64,000 bases of DNA from CAWGXG01 sp963826505. GTDB taxonomy: Bacteria; Chloroflexota; Anaerolineae; Aggregatilineales; Aggregatilineaceae. Below, piece by piece: positions 51,446 through 59,616 of the stretch. Location: NCBI GenBank assembly GCA_963826505.1, contig CAWGXG010000002.1, positions 192,397 to 256,396 on the forward strand. Direction: 5' to 3'. The translations under genes were made by a program, and so were the position numbers. How positions within the stretch are numbered: position 1 is the stretch's first letter; each line of letters starts with the position of its first letter. The notes beneath the pieces were generated by a model, which saw only the letters and a list, made by a program, of their open reading frames with translations, was not told the DNA's origin and made no database searches.

Positions 51446-53141
51446 CCCTCGAATCCAACGGCTGATCGCGTTCGCGCGGGCGTACGGCCCGCTGATCGTC
51501 GCGCTGGGATTATGTGCCTGGCTGGTGATGACGCCGGTGGTGGATACGGTCAGCAAGCAGCACGGCCATCTTGTCTACGCGCTCGACGATCCCTATATCC
51601 ACATGGCGATCGCGAAAAATCTCGTTCAACATGGGACGTGGGGCATTTCTCCCAACGAATTCAGCGCGGCCTCATCCTCGCCCGCCTGGACGTTCCTGCT
51701 GGCGAGCATTTATCTGGTGGCCGGACCCAACGAGATCGCGCCGTTCGTGCTCAACCTGATCAGCGTGGCGCTGCTGCTCGGCGTGATGGATGTCTTCTTG
51801 AAGCGAGGCGGCGTTCTGGCGTCACTGCGACTGGTGGCGCTGGTTGGCGCGGCGCTGCTGACTCCGCTGCCCGTGCTGGCCTTGACCGGGCAGGAACATA
51901 CCCTGCACGCGCTGCTGACGGTGGCGATCGCCGGGCTGGCGGCTGTGATGGCGGCGGACGATCACGCCACACTGCGTTCGCGCCTGGGCGTGACGCTGCT
52001 CGTATTGTGCGCGGTGCTGCCCATGATGCGCTATGAAGGATTGTTCCTGATCCTCATGGTGTGCATCGTGTTCCTGCTGCGCGGACGGTGGGCGGAAGCC
52101 CTGCTGATCGCGCTGGTCGCGATCATACCGGTGGCGCTGTACGGCGGCCTGCTGGTGATTCACACCGGGTACTGGGTGCCCAATTCCCTGCTGCTCAAGT
52201 CGCGGCTGGGCGTGGCCCCCTCATTGAGCGACGCGGTGGACCCGACGCTCAAACTGCTGGACTGGACCAATCTGAAGCGGTTTTACCAGGAATCGCTGGG
52301 CTGGAACAGGACACACATCACGCTGCCCGTGATCGCCGCCCTGGTCGTGATCGTGATCCGCACGGCGCGCCGTCCGCTGCTTAAGGACGTTCCCTCGCTG
52401 CTGCTGCTGATGTTCGCCGGGACGTCGCTGCTGCACCTGCGTTTCGCGGCGGTGGGCTGGTTCTATCGCTATGAGTCTTATTTGCTGCCATTCGGCATCT
52501 GGGCGCTGGTCTGGGCGGCAGCGGATCTTATCCCCTGGCCGGTGCGCTTGTCCGCTTCCGGACTGGCGCGGGGCGTAGTCCTGGTCGCCGTCGTGATCGC
52601 GTTTTACGGCTCGGCGATGCTGCGCGCCTGGGACGCCTACCAGGAAGTGCCGCAGGCCATGCACAACATTTACGCCCAGCAGTACCAGATGGGCCGCTTT
52701 TTGCACTACTTCTATAACACCAGCAGCGTGGCGCTGAATGATGTGGGCGCTGCCAGCTATTTGACCCAAAGCCACGTCTTCGACGTGTGGGGGCTGGGAA
52801 CGAACGAAGTCACCACGGCCCGCCTGACCGATCTTTACAACGAGCAGATGATCGCCGACATGGCGCGCGAGCGCGACGTACAGATCGCGATCGTCTACAA
52901 GGAAAGCGTGGAAGGGCTGGGCGGCGTGCCGTATAACTGGGTTGAGGTCGGGTCGTGGACGCTGCAAGCGCCCAAGGTCGCCGTTGCCCAACTGACCGTC
53001 ACCTTCTACGCGGTCGATCCCGATCAGACCAACTCGCTGGCGGTAGCCCTGGCGAAATTTGAGACCGTGCTGCCCGCTGACGTGGATACCTTGCTGCTGA
53101 TCACGCCCTATGTGTCCGATGATGTGATAACGCCACAGTGA
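51345..53141 (+). CDS. GT-C-like polytopic membrane protein, tandem paralogue
   Basis: The protein of about 598 residues has the same plan as the preceding one: HLVYALDDPYIHMAIAKNLVQHGTWG, ASSSPAWTFLLA, membrane segments up to about 440 and an external tail with VALNDVGAASYLTQSHVFDVWGLGTNEV. It shares many invariant positions with its neighbour, clearly a tandem duplication. The start is uncertain. TTG 51345 overlaps the preceding gene by about 100 nt and lies 12 nt after GGAGG; a later start near residue 30 is possible. A lipid-linked sugar transferase role is inference. Confidence 0.65.
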   Translation: MNIYSAIVHSYQRLWSRLGSTRIAPRLAAYAGGNPRIQRLIAFARAYGPLIVALGLCAWLVMTPVVDTVSKQHGHLVYALDDPYIHMAIAKNLVQHGTWGISPNEFSAASSSPAWTFLLASIYLVAGPNEIAPFVLNLISVALLLGVMDVFLKRGGVLASLRLVALVGAALLTPLPVLALTGQEHTLHALLTVAIAGLAAVMAADDHATLRSRLGVTLLVLCAVLPMMRYEGLFLILMVCIVFLLRGRWAEALLIALVAIIPVALYGGLLVIHTGYWVPNSLLLKSRLGVAPSLSDAVDPTLKLLDWTNLKRFYQESLGWNRTHITLPVIAALVVIVIRTARRPLLKDVPSLLLLMFAGTSLLHLRFAAVGWFYRYESYLLPFGIWALVWAAADLIPWPVRLSASGLARGVVLVAVVIAFYGSAMLRAWDAYQEVPQAMHNIYAQQYQMGRFLHYFYNTSSVALNDVGAASYLTQSHVFDVWGLGTNEVTTARLTDLYNEQMIADMARERDVQIAIVYKESVEGLGGVPYNWVEVGSWTLQAPKVAVAQLTVTFYAVDPDQTNSLAVALAKFETVLPADVDTLLLITPYVSDDVITPQ

Positions 53142-53200
53142 CCCGGTTCACGCGGCGGCGCAGGCTCTGCCGCCCGTGACGCGCCCCAAAGGATGCCCGT

Positions 53201-54223
53201 ATGTTGGATCGCCGCACACGACTAATTCGCCGCCTGCTGCGCGCAGGCGGGTGGGTAGTCCTGCGTTTGCTGACCCGCACGTCGATCACCGGGCGCGAAA
53301 CGCTTGCCACGCCCGGCCCGGTGCTGTTTGTCGGCAACCACACCTCGACCTTTGACGCCCTGCTGCTGATCACCATTCTGCCCTCCGACACGCTGTTCGT
53401 CGGGCCGGGCGATTTCGAGCTGCTGTGGCCGGCCAACTGGGTCGTGCACCACGCCGGGCTGATTCTCACCAAGCGCGGCTCCGTCGATCGCGACGGCCTG
53501 AAGCGCATGGTCGATCATCTGAAGGGTGGGGGCCGGTTGGCGCTGTTCCCCGACGGTGGCACCTGGGAAAAACCAATCGACGATGTGAAGTCGGGCGCGG
53601 CCTATCTCTCGTATTCGACGGGCGCGCGGCTGGTGCCGATGGGCTTCGGCGGGATGTACCAGGTCTGGTCGAAGATCGCCTGGCTGCGTCTGCCGCGTAT
53701 GAGCGTCACCGTGGGGGATCCGCTGCCGCCGATCAGCGTATCGTCCGACCGCAAGCGCCGCCAGGACGATCTGCAAGCCGCCTCCGTCGACCTGATGTAC
53801 AAAATCTACAACCTGCTGCCGCCGGGCACTCAGGCACATTATGACCGGCAGGCGCGGCTGCATTTTGCGGGATCGCTCGTGATGTGCCCGGAGACGATCG
53901 TGCTGCCCGACGTGCCGCTTGATGCTCTGGCGGAGTTGGTCGCCAAGCCCAACCTGTTCAGCCCGCTGCATCGCAACGCCCATCTGCCGGTCAGGCCATT
54001 TGTGCACGCTGGGCGCTGCGTCCCGGCGCGGCAGATGGCGCGCGCCGCTAACGCGCTGCTCGGTGCATTTGCCGAGGGCGATTTTTCCGGCTACCTGGAA
54101 TACCGGCTGGGCGACGCCAAAGCCGCCGAGATTCGCGCCGGGCTGGAGGCGATCCGCGCCGTGTGCGCCGAACAGCCCATGCGCACGCGCGTAGCGTTCC
54201 GCGTCTGCGTGACGGAAGCATGA
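53201..54223 (+). CDS. PlsC-type acyltransferase domain protein
   Basis: The 340-residue protein is related to 1-acyl-glycerol-3-phosphate acyltransferases. It has the catalytic NHTSTFDAL (HX4D, about 46), TKRGSVDRDGLKRMV (about 90), LALFPDGGTWEKP (about 110) in place of the usual EGxRS, and LVPMGFGGMYQVW. The C-terminal 120 residues are an unrecognised extra domain. It would act on phospholipid precursors at the membrane; the altered third motif leaves the substrate open. It follows the GT-C-like pair in the same direction after 59 nt, so a shared envelope-lipid role is plausible. Confidence 0.83.
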   Translation: MLDRRTRLIRRLLRAGGWVVLRLLTRTSITGRETLATPGPVLFVGNHTSTFDALLLITILPSDTLFVGPGDFELLWPANWVVHHAGLILTKRGSVDRDGLKRMVDHLKGGGRLALFPDGGTWEKPIDDVKSGAAYLSYSTGARLVPMGFGGMYQVWSKIAWLRLPRMSVTVGDPLPPISVSSDRKRRQDDLQAASVDLMYKIYNLLPPGTQAHYDRQARLHFAGSLVMCPETIVLPDVPLDALAELVAKPNLFSPLHRNAHLPVRPFVHAGRCVPARQMARAANALLGAFAEGDFSGYLEYRLGDAKAAEIRAGLEAIRAVCAEQPMRTRVAFRVCVTEA

Positions 54224-54372
54224 GGCCAACTCAACCTGATCGCTGGCGGTTGATCACTCCCAGCCTGTAGGTTGCCACACACGACGAGCGACTCTATACT
54301 GAGATACGGATCTTCAACCGCCTTCATGCTGGTGAGGCGGCTAACCCAAGCGGGTAAGTTGGAAAGAACGCC

Positions 54373-55038
54373 GTGGAAGCTCTGATTCTGATCGTAGTGG
54401 CATTAGGCGCTATGGGGGCCTTCGGAGCCGGGGTCGTCCTGCTGTTTCTGTATTTTCGGGCAGGCCGCACTGACGATTATGACGGCAGTGAGCCGGTCGC
54501 GTATGGGAACCTCGTGCAGTGTCCTCGCTGCAATTACATGAATCCGCCTGATACCGGCGCATGCCTCAACTGCCGCTTGCCGTTTACGCGCGCCCCGTAC
54601 GGGCCGCCGGGGGTTGCCTATCCTCCCGCCGTGCAGGCTCCGCCTCCGCCGCAGTACGCGCGGCCGCCCGTGCCGATGTCGACGGTTCCCCAGGTCACCG
54701 CGCCGTCACGCGCCGCAGCACCCGCCGGGATATCGTCGCAGGGCATGCCGCGCGCATGGCTCGAAGGCGTCGGCGGGGTGATGCTCGGCCACACGGTCAT
54801 GCTGACGGCGACGGATACGATGGTCGGGCGCTCGACCACGTGCGACGTGCAGGTCTTTGACGCCAAGGTGTCGCGCCGCCACTTTCAGATCCGTTTCGCG
54901 CAGGGCGCGTTCTTTCTTCAGGATCAGCAGAGTTCGCGCGGGACGTTGATCAATGGGCGGCGAGTCATGGCGCAAAAGCTTCAGAACGGCGATCGCATCG
55001 ACGTGGGCGACACCAGCATGGTGTTCCACCTCCAATAA
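54373..55038 (+). CDS. Membrane-anchored zinc-ribbon FHA protein
   Basis: The 221-residue protein has an N-terminal membrane segment (residues 3-26), a zinc ribbon VQCPRCNYMNPPDTGACLNCRLPF (about 45-68), a Pro-rich linker (about 70-130) and a C-terminal FHA domain (about 140-221): DTMVGRSTTCDVQVFDAKVSRRHFQIRF, QDQQSSRGTLINGRRV. FHA domains bind phosphothreonine. GTG 54373 starts it after GGAAAG. It converges on the PP2C/FHA pair, and its terminator lies at 55071. Confidence 0.9.
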   Translation: MEALILIVVALGAMGAFGAGVVLLFLYFRAGRTDDYDGSEPVAYGNLVQCPRCNYMNPPDTGACLNCRLPFTRAPYGPPGVAYPPAVQAPPPPQYARPPVPMSTVPQVTAPSRAAAPAGISSQGMPRAWLEGVGGVMLGHTVMLTATDTMVGRSTTCDVQVFDAKVSRRHFQIRFAQGAFFLQDQQSSRGTLINGRRVMAQKLQNGDRIDVGDTSMVFHLQ

Positions 55039-55070
55039 CACGCTATCTGCCTTTCAGATCGAATAAAGAT

Positions 55071-55102
55071 ACAGCGCACGGGTTCACCGCGCGCTGTTTT
55101 TT
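55071..55102 (+). terminator. Intrinsic terminator after FHA gene
   Basis: ACAGCGC-A-CGG (55071-55081) pairs with CCG-C-GCGCTGT (55087-55097), one mismatch and a 5-nt loop, followed by TTTTTT (55097-55102). Confidence 0.88.
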
Positions 55103-55127
55103 CTTCGAAGGATGAGGAACGGTCGCC

Positions 55128-57029
55128 TTACGGCACGGCCAATAGCACCTGCGCGATCCAGCCTGATCGCCCATCCTGGAACTCGATTTCCCACCACCAA
55201 TGTTCCCCACTGGCCTCTGGACCGTTGACGATGGTGCCCTCTTCGTCTTGATTGGCCTGACCCATATCGCACGCGTTGACATCCGGCACGCGGCACAGAT
55301 TCAGCGTGTCCAGCAAGATGACGGTGGTCCCGATTCCCCAGGGCTGAGCGCCATAGGGAATGGTGGGTGTGATACTCGGCGTGGGAGTCGGGCCGGTCGG
55401 TGTGGCGCTGGGTGGAACTGGCGTGGGGGTTGGGCCGGACGTAGCCGAAGTCTGTGGCGCGGGCGAGCCGGTGACCGCCCGAGTCGCTGTTGCGGCGGGA
55501 GTCGGTGGGGCCGTGGGTGAGACACTGCCCGGCAGCGGGACGTCTTCCGGCTGTTCATCGTCCGGCAGCGGCAGGCCGTTTTCGCCCACCGCGATGATGC
55601 GCTGGTGCAGGCTCGGCGCGTCGACCCAGCGGACTTCCGCTCCCTGGTTATCTATCACTTGATACCACGGACCAGACGGGCCGGTGTGATTCACCTGCGA
55701 GACGCGGTAGGTCATGTCGGGTATCAGCGGCGTGGCGACTTCGACATCCATGCGCGGCTCGGTATAGGTCTGGATCGGCTCCCCTTCCAGCACGCGGAAC
55801 CACATCCCCGACAGCAGCTGCGGGCCGCTGGTCGGAATGGGGGTAGGCGGCGTCAGCGTAAGTTTTGCGGACTGAGCCGCCGTGGCCGCGAGGGCCGCAT
55901 CCTCAGTTTGCACGCCCGATACGCGCGCGGTGGCAGTCATGACCGTGCTGGCGGTGCTGGTCTGCTCCGGAGCGGGGAGCGTGGTCGGCGCGGGCACGGC
56001 GGGCGTGCCGTTAGAATTTGCGCCTGCGACGATCAGCATGATCACCACGAAAATCACCAATAACACCGACATGGCGATGCCCGTCCACAGCACGTTGGCA
56101 CGCGCCAACTGCCAGATATCGTGCAGCAGCTTGTCCACCACGGCCGGCGTGCGTGGCGCGCGGGGTTCGCGGGCGGGCACAGCGTCCGACGGCTGTGGGA
56201 TGCGGGCGCGTTCGGCCCGGCGCGGACGGCCCCAGTCTTCCATCGGATCGCGGATCAAGGGCAGGCGCGCGATTTCTTCGGTGTCTTCCAGGCGCAGCAC
56301 AATGACCGAGATGTTATCCGCGCCGCCGCGCGTGTTGGCCGTCTCGACCAGGGTATTCACGGCGCGCTCGACCGGGAAACTGGCGGTAATCGCGCTGATT
56401 TCTTGCGCATCGACGTAACGCGTCAGGCCGTCGCTGCACAGGACGACCACGTCGTCATCCCGCACGCGCCCGGTGATGATGTCCACTTTGACGGTCGCAG
56501 TCACGCCCAGAGCGCGCACCAGGCGTCGCCCGCCTTCGCTGGGCGGCTGGCCACTTTCGCGCTGTTGTTCTTCCAGAGTGTGATCGCGCGTGAGCTTGCG
56601 CGGATCGCCATCGCGGATCAGGTAGGCGGGACTGTCACCCACGCTGCCCACGATCAGCTCGCTGCCGTGCACCACTGCCGTGACCACCGTCGTCGCCATC
56701 GTGACCGGCGTTTCCTGCGCGTGGCCCTCGGCGTAGATCATCTGGTTGGCTTCCGCGATGGCGCGGGCCAGCCGTTCGGGCGGGTCGCCGTCTTCCTGTT
56801 CGTAGTAGCTGCTGATGATGGTGCTGACCGCGTACTGACTCGCCAGATCGCCGCCGGACAGGCCACCGACGCCGTCCGCCAGCACGAAAACCTGTCCCAG
56901 CCGTTCGAGCACGTCGGGATCGGTGGGTAACAGGTGACCGATCGCATCCTGGTTTTGTTGGCGCTGCTGTCCCGCATCGGTTTTCATGGCCACGCGGACA
57001 AGCAAGGTCGAAGTGCTCGCCTGACTCAT
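55128..57029 (-). CDS. PP2C-type Ser/Thr phosphatase with membrane segment and SH3-like domains
   Basis: The 633-residue protein has an N-terminal PP2C domain (1 to about 250) with the metal Asp motifs FVLADGVGGLSGGDLAS (about 50), GSVGDSPAYLI, VVLCSDGLTRYV (about 200) and RGGADNISVIVL (about 236). A cytoplasmic linker follows, then one membrane segment (about 318-344), a Thr/Pro-rich external linker and two SH3-like modules (GMWFRVLEGEPIQTYTEP.., LNLCRVPDVN..GEHWWWEIEFQDGRSGWIAQ). It dephosphorylates Ser/Thr proteins inside and may sense the envelope outside. It is 19 nt after an FHA gene. No Ser/Thr kinase is in the window. Confidence 0.92.
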   Translation of the reverse strand: MSQASTSTLLVRVAMKTDAGQQRQQNQDAIGHLLPTDPDVLERLGQVFVLADGVGGLSGGDLASQYAVSTIISSYYEQEDGDPPERLARAIAEANQMIYAEGHAQETPVTMATTVVTAVVHGSELIVGSVGDSPAYLIRDGDPRKLTRDHTLEEQQRESGQPPSEGGRRLVRALGVTATVKVDIITGRVRDDDVVVLCSDGLTRYVDAQEISAITASFPVERAVNTLVETANTRGGADNISVIVLRLEDTEEIARLPLIRDPMEDWGRPRRAERARIPQPSDAVPAREPRAPRTPAVVDKLLHDIWQLARANVLWTGIAMSVLLVIFVVIMLIVAGANSNGTPAVPAPTTLPAPEQTSTASTVMTATARVSGVQTEDAALAATAAQSAKLTLTPPTPIPTSGPQLLSGMWFRVLEGEPIQTYTEPRMDVEVATPLIPDMTYRVSQVNHTGPSGPWYQVIDNQGAEVRWVDAPSLHQRIIAVGENGLPLPDDEQPEDVPLPGSVSPTAPPTPAATATRAVTGSPAPQTSATSGPTPTPVPPSATPTGPTPTPSITPTIPYGAQPWGIGTTVILLDTLNLCRVPDVNACDMGQANQDEEGTIVNGPEASGEHWWWEIEFQDGRSGWIAQVLLAVP

Positions 57030-57048
57030 AATGGTCTTACCTCAGATT

Positions 57049-57696
57049 TCAGTCCATCAACACTTTGAACACCAATAGGGTGCTGCCCAACCGAATCTCG
57101 TCGTTTTCATGTAGAGGGGTTGCGCCCCGTACTTCGTTGTCGTTGATAAACACCGGGTTGGCCGGTCCAAACGGCCACAGGTGAAAGACCGGCAGATCTT
57201 CGTCCGCGTCCCCGGACGGCTCGAGCGTGATGCGGGCATGCTGGCGCGACAGGCGCGGATCGTCCCACTGAATATCGCCCTCGCGGCCAATGATCTGGTT
57301 GGCCGCCAGCCGCAGAATAGTGCCGCGCCGTTCGACCGGGTCCTTGATGACCAGCCACGCGATCGGGGCGGGCAGGGCGGGCGGTTCCGGTTCCAGCAGG
57401 GCGGGATCGTCAAGCGGCGCGACTTCGGTCAGACCCGGGCTGCGCACCGGCTCCGACGGTTCGTCATCGCCCGAATCCCACTCTGGCACGTTCGGGCGCT
57501 CCGGCTCCGGATTGCCATAGGGCCGGGTCGCGGCGGGCGGCTCGGATCGCGCTGGGGGCGGTGGTGCCGTCGGCTGGCCCGCTTTAGGCGGGCCGTATGC
57601 ACGGCGCTCGGCATCTTCGAGCGCGCAGTACGGGCAGGCCAACAGTGGAGGATCGTATGGCCCGTGTTTTTCGCAGAATCCGCCGCCTTGCGCCAT
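57049..57696 (-). CDS. FHA-domain protein
   Basis: The 215-residue cytosolic protein has a small metal-ribbon-like start (FCEKHGPYDPPLLACPYCAL), a Pro/Glu-rich linker (about 35-110) and an FHA domain (about 120-215): ANQIIGREGDIQWDDPRLSRQHARITLE, FINDNEVRGATPLHENDEIRLGSTLLVF. It reads phosphothreonine, likely a partner of the PP2C gene 19 nt downstream. ATG 57696 is preferred; upstream the open frame continues to 57993 through a REP-like repeat, translated as PPIPLLGGERG, and is not genuine. Confidence 0.88.
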   Translation of the reverse strand: MAQGGGFCEKHGPYDPPLLACPYCALEDAERRAYGPPKAGQPTAPPPPARSEPPAATRPYGNPEPERPNVPEWDSGDDEPSEPVRSPGLTEVAPLDDPALLEPEPPALPAPIAWLVIKDPVERRGTILRLAANQIIGREGDIQWDDPRLSRQHARITLEPSGDADEDLPVFHLWPFGPANPVFINDNEVRGATPLHENDEIRLGSTLLVFKVLMD

Positions 57697-58021
57697 GATT
57701 CCAACTATCGCTTTCGCTCTCGATTCGATCGTATACGCCCTCATTCTAGCACGGCAGCAGCAAAGCGGAAAACCGTCATGGGGCCAATGGAACGTATCAC
57801 AACCGGTTGGAAGGGTTGCCCCTCCCGTCTGCCCTGCGGGTGGCCTGCCCTCCTCACGCAGCGGAGAAGGCAAAAAGCACGCGCTTACTCCTCTTTCTCC
57901 GCCGAGCAGGGGGATAGGGGGGAGAAAAACGGCCCTGCTTTTTCCACTCCCGCCCGCATCAGGGCGATGTTTGCAAGGGCTGGGCCGCTGCACTACACTG
58001 TACCAAGGTGGGTAGGACGGT
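57697..58021. other. Gap with REP-like repeats and rsmH promoter
   Basis: The 325-nt gap between divergent FHA and rsmH genes holds no supported gene. From 57835 to 57945 lie REP-like units (cctgccctcctcacgcagcgg with agaaggc; ctccgccgagcagggggat). The rsmH promoter follows. Confidence 0.6.
57971..57999 (+). promoter_or_regulatory. rsmH promoter
   Basis: TTGCAA (57971-57976), a 17-nt spacer and TACACT (57994-57999) lie 22 nt before the ATG, giving a very short leader. Confidence 0.5.
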
Positions 58022-58975
58022 ATGGACCAATCACAATCTGCGCACCAGCCGGTGCTGCTTGAGGCCGTGCTGGGGGCGCTGCGTATTCATGATCACCCGG
58101 ACGGGTGTTTTGTCGATGGGACGGTGGGCGCGGGTGGACACGCGGCGGCGATCTTAAGCGCTGCCCCGGCCGCCCGGCTGCTCGGCTTCGATCGTGACCC
58201 GGCGGCGCTGGCGCTCGCCCAGGCGCGGCTGGCTCCCTTTGGGGATCGCGCCACGCTTATTCACGCCAGCTATGAACAGATCGGCAGGCGCGTCCCGGCC
58301 TGGCTCGGACCGGAGTCGCCCGGTGTGGACGGTCTGCTGTTGGACCTGGGGCTGTCCTCCATGCAGATGGACAATGCCGAGCGCGGCTTCGCCTTCATGC
58401 GTGACGGCCCGCTCGACATGCGCTTCGATCCGTCGTCCAGCGGACCGACGGCGGCCGACATGGTCAATACCTGGGAGGCGGACGAGCTGGCCGATGTGCT
58501 GTACCAGTATGGCGAGGAGCGCGAGAGCCGCCGCATCGCCCGCGCGATCGTCGGCGCTCGCCCGATTCTCACCACGCGGCAGTTGGCGGACGTGGTGGCC
58601 GGGACGTTACGCGGCGGTCCGCGCGGAGGGCACATCCACCCGGCGACGCGCACCTTTCAGGCGCTGCGCATCGCGGTCAATGACGAGCTGGGCGCGGTCG
58701 AACGCGTGCTGCCGGTCGCGTTGGGATTGCTGCGACCCGGTGGACGTCTGGCTGTGATCAGTTTTCACAGCCTTGAGGATCGCATCGTCAAGCAGACCTT
58801 CCGGCGCGAAGCCACCGACTGCCTGTGCCCGCCCCAACATCCGGTGTGTACCTGCGGGCACGTAGCGACCGTCCGCCTGGTGACGCGCAAGCCGGTCCAG
58901 CCCGACGCCGACGAAATCGCCCTGAATCCGCGCAGTCGCAGCGCGCGTTTGCGTGTGGTGGAACGTCTGGATTAA
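58022..58975 (+). CDS. rsmH: 16S rRNA (cytosine-1402-N4) methyltransferase RsmH
   Basis: RsmH (MraW) methylates C1402 in 16S rRNA. The 317-residue protein has HQPVLLEAVLGAL, the SAM loop FVDGTVGAGGHAAAIL (about 27), LLLDLGLSSMQMDNAERGFAFMRDGPLDMRFD (about 105-136), HPATRTFQALRIAVNDEL (about 213) and VISFHSLEDRIVKQTFR (about 246). It is the first gene of the right dcw half; mraZ, which usually precedes it, is absent. Start is ATG 58022 after AGGTGGG. Confidence 0.97.
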   Translation: MDQSQSAHQPVLLEAVLGALRIHDHPDGCFVDGTVGAGGHAAAILSAAPAARLLGFDRDPAALALAQARLAPFGDRATLIHASYEQIGRRVPAWLGPESPGVDGLLLDLGLSSMQMDNAERGFAFMRDGPLDMRFDPSSSGPTAADMVNTWEADELADVLYQYGEERESRRIARAIVGARPILTTRQLADVVAGTLRGGPRGGHIHPATRTFQALRIAVNDELGAVERVLPVALGLLRPGGRLAVISFHSLEDRIVKQTFRREATDCLCPPQHPVCTCGHVATVRLVTRKPVQPDADEIALNPRSRSARLRVVERLD

Positions 58976-59069
58976 ATCCGCCACGCGGATCATTGAGGAG
59001 AAATTGGTGTATAATCAAGCCGCAAGCCAATGGTTGAGCCAACCCGTTGTGCCAGCGCACTGAGTCATC

Positions 59070-59549
59070 ATGAGCAGCACTGACCGCCATTCATCGTTGA
59101 TCCCGCACACGTTCCAGCAACCCTGGCGCAACCAGCGGCAGTTTGTGGCTACGCTGGGCTTAGTGGTCGTGGTGGGGGTGATTATCGCGGCGCTGTACCT
59201 GTTCCAGACCTCGTACAGCACGATCACCGCGCGCGAGCTAGACGAGATGGGCAACAGCCGCGCCCGGCTTGAGCTGGATAACGAGCGGCTGCGCGCCGAG
59301 ATCGCCCAATATCAGAGCCTGCCGCGCATGATGACGCGGGCGGCGGAGATGGGCTTTCATGAGGCGCGCGAGGACGAGATTCAGTATATCATCGTAGAAG
59401 GGTATCAATACGATCGGCCGACCGTCGGTGCAACACCCACGCCGACCCCGATGGCCGCCACACAAGTCTATGATGAAACGCTGGGCGGGTGGCTGCGCAA
59501 GCAGTGGGACAGTCTGAAGACGCAGTTCGACGACTGGCGTAACAATTGA
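59070..59549 (+). CDS. ftsL: FtsL-like septum protein
   Basis: The 159-residue protein has a short cytoplasmic N-terminus, one membrane segment (about 27-47) and an external coiled coil (ARELDEMGNSRARLELDNERLRAEIAQYQSLPRMMTRAAEMGF). A 60-residue tail with a TPTPTP stretch follows. The size, topology and position between rsmH and ftsI match FtsL, whose sequence is always poorly conserved. With the DivIC/FtsB-type partner it would activate the septal synthase. Confidence 0.8.
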   Translation: MSSTDRHSSLIPHTFQQPWRNQRQFVATLGLVVVVGVIIAALYLFQTSYSTITARELDEMGNSRARLELDNERLRAEIAQYQSLPRMMTRAAEMGFHEAREDEIQYIIVEGYQYDRPTVGATPTPTPMAATQVYDETLGGWLRKQWDSLKTQFDDWRNN

Positions 59550-59616
59550 TCATTGATGCACCGCCCCTGCGCCGTCCACTGGCGGCACAGTCGAGCAGCG
59601 GTGAGGTGAGGCCAGG

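Noticed and set aside
57697..57993. N-terminal extension of the FHA protein
   Set aside because: The upstream open frame translates a REP-like repeat (PPIPLLGGERG) and lacks a ribosome-binding site.
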